Shown here: positions 1-5,878 of the stretch, piece by piece
Numbering within the stretch: the stretch's first letter is position 1
Layout of the letters: each line of letters opens with the position of its first letter
NCBI GenBank assembly: GCA_030608865.1
Contig: JAUWDI010000056.1
Location: 1-6,466 of the forward strand
Length of the DNA: 6,466 nt
From: Anaerolineales bacterium
GTDB taxonomy: Bacteria > Chloroflexota > Anaerolineae > Anaerolineales > E44-bin32
Direction: 5' to 3'
Notes under the pieces: generated by a model
Told to the model about the DNA's origin: nothing
Seen by the model: only the letters and a program-made list of their open reading frames with translations
Databases searched by the model: none
Made by a program: the position numbers and the translations under genes

Positions 1-48
1 GGCGCGACGGTCCACAGCCGCTGTCGCAAGTCTCGTGGCTGGTGTTGG

Positions 49-1323
49 TTATTGATCTTCGGAGAGCGATTCAAGAAACTCGATGTTGTTTTCGGTTTGT
101 GCGATGCGGTGCAAGAGTGCTTCGGTGGCTGTTGTGAGGTCCATTCCAGCTCCGACCGGCGGTTCTATCATTTGAGCGAACATCCGCCGCATCAGCCACA
201 CACGCCGCGTGAGATCTGGCCCAAGTAATAGTTCCTCACGACGAGTCGAGGAGCGATCGATATCAAAGGCGGGGAAGACTCGCCTCTCCTGCAGCTTGCG
301 TGAGAGGTGAAGTTCCATGTTCCCAGTTCCCTTAAATTCCTCGTAAATAACATCATCCATGCGTGAGCCCGTGTCGACAATAGTTGTGGCGATGATTGTA
401 AGTGACCCACCTTCCTCAATATTCCGCGCCGCTCCGAAGAACCGCTTCGGCGGGTAGAGCGCTGCGGGATCGATGCCACCCGAGAGTGTCCTGCCTGAGG
501 GCGTCACCATCAGGTTATAAGCTCTTGTGAGGCGCGTTATCGAATCGAGAAGAATGGCGACATCCTTCCCGCACTCCACCAAACGCTTGGCTCTTTCCAG
601 AGCCATTTCCGCCGCACGGACATGTGAAGTAACCGGTTCATCAAACGTGGAGGCAATCACTTCTGCATCGACCGAACGGTCCATATCGGTCACTTCTTCC
701 GGCCGCTCGCCAATGAGCGCAACCATGAGGTGAACCTCAGGATACTTCAGAGAAATCGCATTGGCGATTTGCTTTAATACCGTCGTTTTCCCCGCCTTCG
801 GTGGCGAGACAATTAACCCCCGCTGCCCTTTACCGATGGGCGCGACCAGATTGATCAACCGCGTGGCGAGCGTGAAGCGATCCGTCTCGAGATCAAATCG
901 TTCCTCCGGGAAGATCGGTGTAAGATCGTTGAACCTGGGCCGGTCCTTCGCATCTTCCGGATCCATTCCATTGATCGATTCAACGCGGAGCAAACCGAAG
1001 TATTTCTCTGTATCTTTCGGAGGACGGATTTGGCCGATGATCATATCCCCTGTTCGCAATTTAAAGCGTCTCATCTGGGATTGCGAGACATAAATATCAT
1101 TGCGACCCGGGAGATAGTGATCTGCGCGCAGAAACCCCATCCCCTCGTTCATGATTTCCAACACACCCCCGCGCAGCTCCAGCCCTCTACGCTCCGCATC
1201 CGACTGCATAATCCGGATAATCAAGTCCTCTTTTTTCATGCGGGAGGCGCCGCTCACATCATACTCTTTCGACAAATCCCTCAGGTCGGACAGAGTCATT
1301 CCTTCTAGTTGCCCAATATTCAT
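49..1323 (-). CDS. rho: Transcription termination factor Rho
   Basis: Hexameric RNA-dependent ATPase and helicase that loads on C-rich nascent RNA and ends transcription; cytoplasmic. At 424 residues it is close to the usual length (E. coli 419). Visible in order: N-terminal Rho_N helical domain (about 5-45), cold-shock-like RNA-binding domain with the RNP1 motif MGFLRA (62-67), then the RecA-like ATPase core. The core has Walker A SPPKAGKT (173-180), catalytic Glu206 in GERPEE, Walker B ILLDS with Asp260, Q-loop around 273-285, R-loop around Arg321, and arginine-finger candidate Arg361. There is no long N-terminal insertion like that of Actinobacteria. One oddity is Gly205 before the catalytic Glu, where E. 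coli has Asp210. The ATG at 1323 is chosen because GGGAG lies 7 bases upstream (1331-1335). It lies 395 bases after glpX and probably has its own promoter. Family assignment is certain. Confidence 0.98.
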   Translation of the reverse strand: MNIGQLEGMTLSDLRDLSKEYDVSGASRMKKEDLIIRIMQSDAERRGLELRGGVLEIMNEGMGFLRADHYLPGRNDIYVSQSQMRRFKLRTGDMIIGQIRPPKDTEKYFGLLRVESINGMDPEDAKDRPRFNDLTPIFPEERFDLETDRFTLATRLINLVAPIGKGQRGLIVSPPKAGKTTVLKQIANAISLKYPEVHLMVALIGERPEEVTDMDRSVDAEVIASTFDEPVTSHVRAAEMALERAKRLVECGKDVAILLDSITRLTRAYNLMVTPSGRTLSGGIDPAALYPPKRFFGAARNIEEGGSLTIIATTIVDTGSRMDDVIYEEFKGTGNMELHLSRKLQERRVFPAFDIDRSSTRREELLLGPDLTRRVWLMRRMFAQMIEPPVGAGMDLTTATEALLHRIAQTENNIEFLESLSEDQ

Positions 1324-1417
1324 TAATGTACTCCCAATGGAAAATTTCGTATATGGCTTCTATCGATTAGTACTCGCGATTAATAAGTAGGTAACCACAT
1401 ATAGTGATATATATTCG

Positions 1418-1429
1418 AGGATAGCTCAA
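1418..1429 (-). repeat. 12-mer TTGAGCTATCCT, copy in rho leader
   Basis: Exact 12-base word, on the minus strand, about 90 bases before the rho ATG. The second copy is at 4928-4939, in the same orientation, about 50 bases before the frr ATG. Both lie in non-coding leaders and both follow an A/T-rich ATT or TTT context. Function unknown: operator, promoter element, RNA motif or coincidence. Confidence 0.5.
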
Positions 1430-1445
1430 ATGTTATTCTGGTCAG
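1418..1445 (-). promoter_or_regulatory. Weak second promoter candidate in rho leader
   Basis: CTGACC (1445-1440), a 16-base spacer, and TATCCT (1423-1418) on the minus strand loosely resemble -35 and -10 boxes. The TATCCT lies inside the 12-mer TTGAGCTATCCT that also occurs upstream of frr, where it can likewise be read as a -10. Each box alone is a poor match. The shared motif is the main reason to list it. Confidence 0.22.
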
Positions 1446-1466
1446 AGTTGGTTGAAGGGGGTGTTG
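1440..1466 (-). promoter_or_regulatory. C-rich, G-poor stretch in rho leader (rut-like)
   Basis: The minus-strand RNA here is rich in C and A and has only one G, with a CACCCCC run. It begins roughly 25 bases after the predicted rho transcription start. Rho loads on C-rich, G-poor RNA, and rho autoregulation by attenuation in its leader is established in E. coli. That this stretch serves as a Rho loading site is inference from composition alone. Confidence 0.3.
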
Positions 1467-1498
1467 CCCTGAGACAACAAGTCTTCTTGAACGCAGGC

Positions 1499-1527
1499 AT
1501 TATAGCACGCAGAAAGGACGGAAGCAA
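1499..1527 (-). promoter_or_regulatory. Probable rho promoter, extended -10 sigma70 type
   Basis: On the minus strand TTGCTT (1527-1522) is followed after 17 bases by a perfect TATAAT (1504-1499). The -10 is preceded by TGC, giving the extended -10 TGnTATAAT. Transcription would start near 1492, about 170 bases before the rho ATG. It is the best promoter match I found in the window. No intrinsic terminator separates it from glpX, so rho may also be reached by read-through. Confidence 0.72.
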
Positions 1528-1718
1528 GCAGAGCTCCAGTCCCATTCACAACCCACGCTCCTAAAGTTTCCCTGCCCTCACCAATAAGACCCAAAACGAA
1601 TCGTTCCGAAAACTTCCTATTTTGCGCTTCTGAAGATTTTGAACTTAATACTTAACCGTGGTGGTTGTTCTGTGCGCCGTTTTTCTCATGCTGTGACACC
1701 TACTGATCCGCAGCGAGG

Positions 1719-2714
1719 TCAGCCGATACGATCGTATTGAATCTCGCTTACCGTCATCAGTTTGTCCCAACGGTGTGTTGCGATGATCTCACGTACGGTT
1801 CCGGTTACCCCTCTCATTACGATGCTGTGCGTTCGTGCGCCAGTACCGGAGTAGTTCACCCCATCCACCAACTCGCCGTCGGTGATCCCCGTGACGGCAA
1901 AGAAGATGTCATCCGTAGCGACGAGGTCATCGATCCTTAGCACTTTTTCCAAATCGTAGCCTAGATCCTTCGCCGCCTTCGTCTCGGCTTCATTTCTAGG
2001 ATACAACCGCCCCTGGATCTCACCGCCCATGCATTTCAACGCGCAGGCGGCAAGGACACCTTCGGGAGTCCCGCCAACACCGATTAATAGGTCGATGCCC
2101 GAGCCCTGTTGCGCGGCCAATATTGCGCCGGCGACATCACCGTCGGTAATTAACCGGATTCGAGCACCGGTCTCGCGGACGCGCTGGATCAGTTCCTCGT
2201 GGCGCGGGCGTTCTAGAATAACCACTGTCAGGTCATCCACATCTGCGCCTTTTTCACGAGCGATCGCATTTAAATTCACCTCGATAGGCGCGTCAATATC
2301 GATATGCCCCTTCCCCCGTCGACCGACCGCTATCTTATGCATGTAAACAATCGGTCCGGGATTGAACATCGAACCGCTCTCGGCCAGGGCGACGGTCGCG
2401 ACGGAACCCTGTCTCCCTTGGGCGAGAAGACGCGTGCCTTCAACCGGGTCCACAGCGATATCCAATGCTGGCCCGTTCCCCGTTCCAAGTTTCTCGCCGT
2501 TGAAAAGCATCGGCGCTTCATCCTTCTCGCCCTCGCCAATGACGATAACTCCGTCGATATCGATTGAATTTAACACCAGGCGCATCGCATCCACTGCCGC
2601 CTGGTCCCCATCCTCTTTCTGCCCTCGACCCATCCACCGTCCAGCTGCGAGCGCTGCCGCCTCCGTGACGCGGGCGAGATCTAACGCGAGATTGTGCGAT
2701 GGTTTTGTTTTCAT
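1719..2714 (-). CDS. glpX: Fructose-1,6-bisphosphatase, class II (GlpX)
   Basis: Hydrolyses fructose 1,6-bisphosphate to fructose 6-phosphate in gluconeogenesis; metal-dependent cytoplasmic enzyme of the Li-sensitive phosphatase fold. At 331 residues it matches the family. Recognisable landmarks are Asp37 in a GDQAAVDAM segment, IGEGEKDEAPML (59-70) with Glu61, the AVDPVEGTR metal motif (87-95, Asp89 and Glu92), TDGDVAGAI (190-198), the GVGGTPEGV segment (212-220) with Glu218, and the ATGITDG loop (273-280). These correspond to the E. coli GlpX metal and substrate residues. In cyanobacteria members of this family also act on sedoheptulose 1,7-bisphosphate, so dual activity cannot be excluded from sequence. 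The start has GGAGAG 7 bases upstream (2722-2727). It lies 24 bases after cdsA, suggesting co-transcription, and upstream of rho as in Bacillus. Confidence 0.96.
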   Translation of the reverse strand: MKTKPSHNLALDLARVTEAAALAAGRWMGRGQKEDGDQAAVDAMRLVLNSIDIDGVIVIGEGEKDEAPMLFNGEKLGTGNGPALDIAVDPVEGTRLLAQGRQGSVATVALAESGSMFNPGPIVYMHKIAVGRRGKGHIDIDAPIEVNLNAIAREKGADVDDLTVVILERPRHEELIQRVRETGARIRLITDGDVAGAILAAQQGSGIDLLIGVGGTPEGVLAACALKCMGGEIQGRLYPRNEAETKAAKDLGYDLEKVLRIDDLVATDDIFFAVTGITDGELVDGVNYSGTGARTHSIVMRGVTGTVREIIATHRWDKLMTVSEIQYDRIG

Positions 2715-2738
2715 TCAAACACTCTCCGAGTTTGTGAT

Positions 2739-3563
2739 TTACCCTGTGGCAGTTATTACAATCGCAAGAAAGTACCCTATTACGGCTGACCAAAGCCAGG
2801 TATCGATTCTATCCAGAGCTCCACCGTGACCGGGGAGCAATGCCCCTGTATCCTTCTCGCCGATTTGACGTTTGAACATACTTATTCCGAGATCACCTAT
2901 CGGCGCTATCGTGCTAATTGCCCCGCCGATGATCGCACCCGAAATCGCGTTTATACTCGCGAGCGGGCCAGCCCCTATTCGCCAAAGCAAACCCATACCC
3001 GCGCCGCATAAAATTCCCATTCCAATGCCTGCAAGGTAGCCCTCCCAGGTTTTTTTTGGACTCACGCGAGGGGCGAGCTTATGACGACCAAACCGTCGCC
3101 CAAAAAGGAGGGCTGCAGAATCCGCAATCCAAATTGACATCAGGGACAATAAGAACCACCAAAGGCCATCGGGCATGCGACGGATCGTTATAAGGAAGGC
3201 TCCAATCCACCCGACATAAAGTATCCCTGTGAGGGTCAGGGCAAAGTCCGTTCCTGATTTAGGTGCTCCCCGCTCGAAGTCGATCACATGCCAGGTCAAG
3301 GCGACAAAAACGATGCCTGCGAGAAGAATATAATCAACCTCGAATCCAAAATAGATGCGGACAAGTACTATGGAGATAACGCCAATGATTAATAAGGGTA
3401 TTGCCGGACGGTAACCGCCAGCAAAAAAAAGGCTGCCGTATTCGTAGGCAGCCATTGCTAGAATACCCATGATGCAAACTGCGTACAACCAACTACCATC
3501 GGCAATAACCCACGCAATCAGTGGGAAGAGCAGGAGAGCAATAGCACTTCGCTCACGCAGCAT
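2739..3563 (-). CDS. cdsA: Phosphatidate cytidylyltransferase (CDP-diacylglycerol synthase)
   Basis: Integral membrane enzyme that joins CTP and phosphatidic acid into CDP-diacylglycerol, the precursor of bacterial phospholipids. The 274-residue protein is almost wholly hydrophobic, with roughly eight to nine membrane segments (about 7-21, 25-47, 54-72, 77-93, 108-127, 133-154, 176-195, 205-224, 256-272). The C-terminal family signature is complete: Ser228, Lys231-Arg232, Lys237-Asp238, then PGHGGALDR (244-252). Upstream lie the conserved WIADSAALLFGRRFG segment (145-159, with Asp148) and SPKKTWEG (168-175). The ATG is 8 bases after the uppS stop, and an AAAGG ribosome binding site (3569-3573) overlaps the end of uppS, so translation is probably coupled. 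The uppS-cdsA pairing is widespread in bacteria. Confidence 0.97.
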   Translation of the reverse strand: MLRERSAIALLLFPLIAWVIADGSWLYAVCIMGILAMAAYEYGSLFFAGGYRPAIPLLIIGVISIVLVRIYFGFEVDYILLAGIVFVALTWHVIDFERGAPKSGTDFALTLTGILYVGWIGAFLITIRRMPDGLWWFLLSLMSIWIADSAALLFGRRFGRHKLAPRVSPKKTWEGYLAGIGMGILCGAGMGLLWRIGAGPLASINAISGAIIGGAISTIAPIGDLGISMFKRQIGEKDTGALLPGHGGALDRIDTWLWSAVIGYFLAIVITATG

Positions 3564-3571
3564 ATTTACCT

Positions 3572-4303
3572 TTAGGATGCCTTGTCTGAGATGCGCCCGT
3601 AGCGACGTTCGCGCTGTGCGTAGACATGTAGCGCCTCTAGCAATTCTTCAGGATCGAAATCGGGCCAGTAGGTGGTTGTGACATACCACTCTGAGTAGGC
3701 ACCTTGCCAGATGAGGAAATTACTCACACGCATCTCACCTGACGTCCGAATGATCAAATCTGGATCGGGTGATTCGGAAGTGAAGAGGTAGCGGCCGACG
3801 GTGGATTCGGTGATTTCCTCAGGTTGAATACCGTCCGCGATCATCTCCCTGATAGCACAAACAATCTCGTCCCGACCGCCATAGTTCCATGCCACGTTGA
3901 GAATCAACCTGTCGTTTTTCTCTGTAATTTTAATGGCCTGCTTGACCTTATCTTGAAGGGCTGGTTTCAGCTGTTCAAGACGTCCGATGTGGCGTAATTG
4001 AACGCCATTTTCATTAAGTGATTTCAACTCTCTATCGATTACATCCTCGAGAATATTAATCAATCCTTTCACTTCTGCCGGAGGGCGCTTCCAGTTCTCC
4101 GTCGAGAATGCGTAGATTGTAAGATACTTGATTCCGTATTCCGCGGCGGCTTCGAGGATCCGACGCAGGTTATCAACACCAGCGCGGTGCCCTGCCATGC
4201 GCGGCAAGCCGCGCGAGCGCGCCCAACGACCGTTGCCGTCCATGATGATGGCAACGTGCTCAGGGATTTTCTCTGGAAGTTTAATCTCAGATTCGTTTGT
4301 CAT
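3572..4303 (-). CDS. uppS: Isoprenyl transferase (undecaprenyl diphosphate synthase family)
   Basis: cis-Prenyltransferase that extends farnesyl diphosphate with isopentenyl diphosphate, in most bacteria to the C55 lipid carrier of peptidoglycan synthesis. From the ATG at 4303 the protein has 243 residues. It shows [13 protein letters not shown] (16-28) with catalytic Asp22, GHRAG (38-42), [11 protein letters not shown] (64-74), [15 protein letters not shown] (186-200), AYSEWY with metal ligand Glu205, and WPDF. The frame stays open to an upstream ATG at 4378, but that one lies inside frr, and the extra 25 residues do not belong to the family. The chosen start has no visible Shine-Dalgarno sequence. 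It sits 19 bases after the frr stop, so reinitiation is likely; a TTG 11 codons upstream is a less likely alternative. Exact chain length of the product cannot be read from sequence. Confidence 0.95.
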   Translation of the reverse strand: MTNESEIKLPEKIPEHVAIIMDGNGRWARSRGLPRMAGHRAGVDNLRRILEAAAEYGIKYLTIYAFSTENWKRPPAEVKGLINILEDVIDRELKSLNENGVQLRHIGRLEQLKPALQDKVKQAIKITEKNDRLILNVAWNYGGRDEIVCAIREMIADGIQPEEITESTVGRYLFTSESPDPDLIIRTSGEMRVSNFLIWQGAYSEWYVTTTYWPDFDPEELLEALHVYAQRERRYGRISDKAS

Positions 4304-4322
4304 AGGATGCGTGAAATTTTGA

Positions 4323-4880
4323 TCAACCTTCAAGGACCTCAGTTTCTTTTCGTTCCCCGATCTCATTGATCTGGTCAATGTGTTGATCTGTTAGCTTCTG
4401 GAGATCATCCTCTCCGCGCTTTAGTTCGTCCTCCGAAATCATCTTCTCGCGCTCGAACTCGCGCAAGTCATTCTGGGTATCCCTGCGCACGTTCCGTACT
4501 GCAACGCGGCCTTCCTCCGCTCGATTCTTTACAACACGAACGAGTTCAAGGCGGCGTTCTTCGGTCAACGGGGGAATGCTCAAGCGGATAAGCTTACCAT
4601 CGTTATTGGGATTTAGACCCAGATCGGAAGACATGATCGCGCGCTCAATATCTTTAATGCTGGCCGGGTCGAAAGGACGGATTGTGAGAAGCCGCGGTTC
4701 AGGGGCAGATATTGTTGCGAGCTGCATTAACGGCGTTGGGTTACCGTAGTATTCAACAGATAGACGATCGACAAGAGCGGGAGAGGCGCGGCCTGTTCGA
4801 ATTGAGGCGAGATCATCCTCAAAGGAACTGATCGCTCCTTTCATGCGAGTTTGAGCCTCTACGAGTGCATCCTGTACCAT
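4323..4880 (-). CDS. frr: Ribosome recycling factor
   Basis: With EF-G, splits the post-termination ribosome so that its subunits can be reused. The 185 residues are the standard length. The protein starts in the three-helix bundle with the invariant RTGRASPAL (28-36), passes into domain II with [12 protein letters not shown] (44-55), [12 protein letters not shown] (60-71), [11 protein letters not shown] (85-95) and PPLTEERR (103-110), then returns to long charged helices including VRNVRRD (128-134) and an acidic C-terminus. The start is supported by AAGGAGAG (4886-4893), 5 bases upstream. It is separated from pyrH by 206 bases, unusually far for this normally tight gene pair, and may have its own promoter there. 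uppS follows after 19 bases. Confidence 0.98.
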   Translation of the reverse strand: MVQDALVEAQTRMKGAISSFEDDLASIRTGRASPALVDRLSVEYYGNPTPLMQLATISAPEPRLLTIRPFDPASIKDIERAIMSSDLGLNPNNDGKLIRLSIPPLTEERRLELVRVVKNRAEEGRVAVRNVRRDTQNDLREFEREKMISEDELKRGEDDLQKLTDQHIDQINEIGERKETEVLEG

Positions 4881-4927
4881 AGATACTCTCCTTTTTTCGA
4901 CCTTACCTTAAGTGTGGGTTCCTTATA

Positions 4928-4939
4928 AGGATAGCTCAA
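4928..4939 (-). repeat. 12-mer TTGAGCTATCCT, copy upstream of frr
   Basis: Second exact copy of the word found in the rho leader (1418-1429), same orientation relative to the downstream gene. The flanks differ (TTATAAGG here, CGAATATA at rho), so the identity is confined to about 12 bases. Confidence 0.5.
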
Positions 4940-4957
4940 TTTCGATTTTTTTGTGAA
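4928..4957 (-). promoter_or_regulatory. Candidate frr promoter
   Basis: Minus-strand TTCACA (4957-4952), an 18-base spacer with an A-tract, then TATCCT (4933-4928), partly inside the 12-mer TTGAGCTATCCT. The -35 matches consensus at five of six positions, the -10 at four. A perfect palindrome CCTTATAAGG (4921-4930) overlaps the -10 and the expected start site and could be an operator. A transcript would begin about 40 bases before the frr ATG. Moderate to weak evidence. Confidence 0.35.
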
Positions 4958-5047
4958 GGGATAACGTTAATAAATCCCAAAGAGCGTGTATACCCGTTGC
5001 TCTGGAGAAGAACCATCTTCCCAGCTCTCGCCACTAAGCATTATCCC
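4958..5047 (-). ncRNA. Candidate structured RNA between pyrH and frr
   Basis: On the minus-strand transcript three nested helices can be drawn. P1 pairs GGGAUAAUG (5047-5039) with CGUUAUCCC (4966-4958), 9 pairs including one G-U. P2 pairs AGAGC (5028-5024) with GCUCU (4985-4981). P3 is a local hairpin (5002-5024) with CUGGGAAGA against UCUUC-U-CCAG: nine pairs, one bulged U, loop UGGU. P2 and P3 compete for one base at 5024. Alternative partners also exist: GGGAUAA can pair with UUGUCCC (5068-5062), and a second AGAGC (5003-4999) competes for GCUCU. I recognise no known riboswitch or leader class. It could be a cis leader of frr, a processing element, or chance pairing; no covariation was available. 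Confidence 0.33.
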
Positions 5048-5075
5048 TGAAATGAGTATCCGGGACAACGTTTAT
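4958..5075 (-). repeat. Degenerate direct repeat ATWAACGTTRTCCC, two copies
   Basis: Minus-strand copies ATTAACGTTATCCC (4971-4958) and ATAAACGTTGTCCC (5075-5062) agree at 12 of 14 positions and share the AACGTT palindrome. Both lie in the pyrH-frr gap. They could be paired operator sites, or the two alternative partners of the GGGATAA at 5047-5041. Confidence 0.35.
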
Positions 5076-5086
5076 TTTTAGGGAAT

Positions 5087-5815
<729 letters not shown>

Positions 5816-5832
5816 TCATAAATTCTTGGGTA

Positions 5833-5861
5833 ATTATCGCCTTAAGCAATCGGGCCAACAA
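5833..5861 (-). promoter_or_regulatory. Weak pyrH promoter candidate
   Basis: Minus-strand GATAAT (5838-5833) is a five-of-six -10 match. With a 17-base spacer the -35 would be TTGTTG (5861-5856), only three of six, and lies inside the tsf-pyrH hairpin. If real, pyrH would be transcribed independently after termination at the hairpin, with a leader of about 20 bases. Confidence 0.22.
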
Positions 5862-5876
5862 ATTGTTGGCCCGATT
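5848..5876 (-). terminator. 13-bp perfect hairpin after tsf, terminator or processing site
   Basis: AATCGGGCCAACA and its exact reverse complement flank a 3-base loop (5861-5863). The stem starts 2 bases after the tsf stop codon. On the transcribed strand it is followed by GCTTAAGG, not a U-tract, so it is a poor intrinsic terminator. It may be a partial terminator, a 3'-end stabilising hairpin, or an RNase cut site separating the abundant rpsB-tsf message from pyrH. The hairpin is certain, its role is not. Confidence 0.6.
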
Positions 5877-5878
5877 TA

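Larger units (their letters stand above)
1324..1718. other. glpX-rho intergenic region (395 bases)
   Basis: No recognisable gene. Read on the minus strand it holds, in order: the glpX 3' region without a hairpin-plus-U-tract terminator; an 11-base palindrome AACGAATCGTT (1595-1605); a strong sigma70-type promoter (1499-1527); a C-rich stretch (1440-1466); the 12-mer TTGAGCTATCCT (1418-1429); an AT-rich segment with a weak 5-bp hairpin (around 1399-1413); and the rho ribosome binding site. A 44-codon plus-strand frame (1430-1564) is open but overlaps the promoter on the other strand. I see no tRNA, IS end or known riboswitch. Confidence 0.7.

Noticed and set aside
4..27. GC-rich inverted repeat downstream of rho (GCGAC with GTCGC, ACAG with CTGT)
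   Set aside because: Short, competing helices. The bases that would form a U-tract lie beyond the window edge, so a terminator cannot be judged.
1399..1413. AT-only hairpin in the rho leader
   Set aside because: Five A-U pairs around a 4-base loop is too weak to propose as a functional structure.
1595..1605. Palindrome AACGAATCGTT upstream of the rho promoter
   Set aside because: Only 5 bp per arm, about 70 bases from the -35 box and no second copy seen. Within chance expectation for an operator claim.
2362..2829. 155-codon plus-strand open frame spanning glpX and the cdsA end
   Set aside because: Antisense to the conserved glpX motifs, Ser/Ala/Pro-rich, crosses two real genes and has no independent support.
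4304..4378. N-terminal extension of uppS from an ATG at 4378
   Set aside because: It lies wholly within or just after frr in another frame, adds 25 residues not typical of the family, and the conserved region starts normally a few residues after Met at 4303.
4967..5041. 24-codon minus-strand frame in the pyrH-frr gap
   Set aside because: The only ribosome-binding-like bases (AGGG) lie 3 bases before the ATG, too close. The length is within chance, and the same bases are better explained, tentatively, by RNA pairing.
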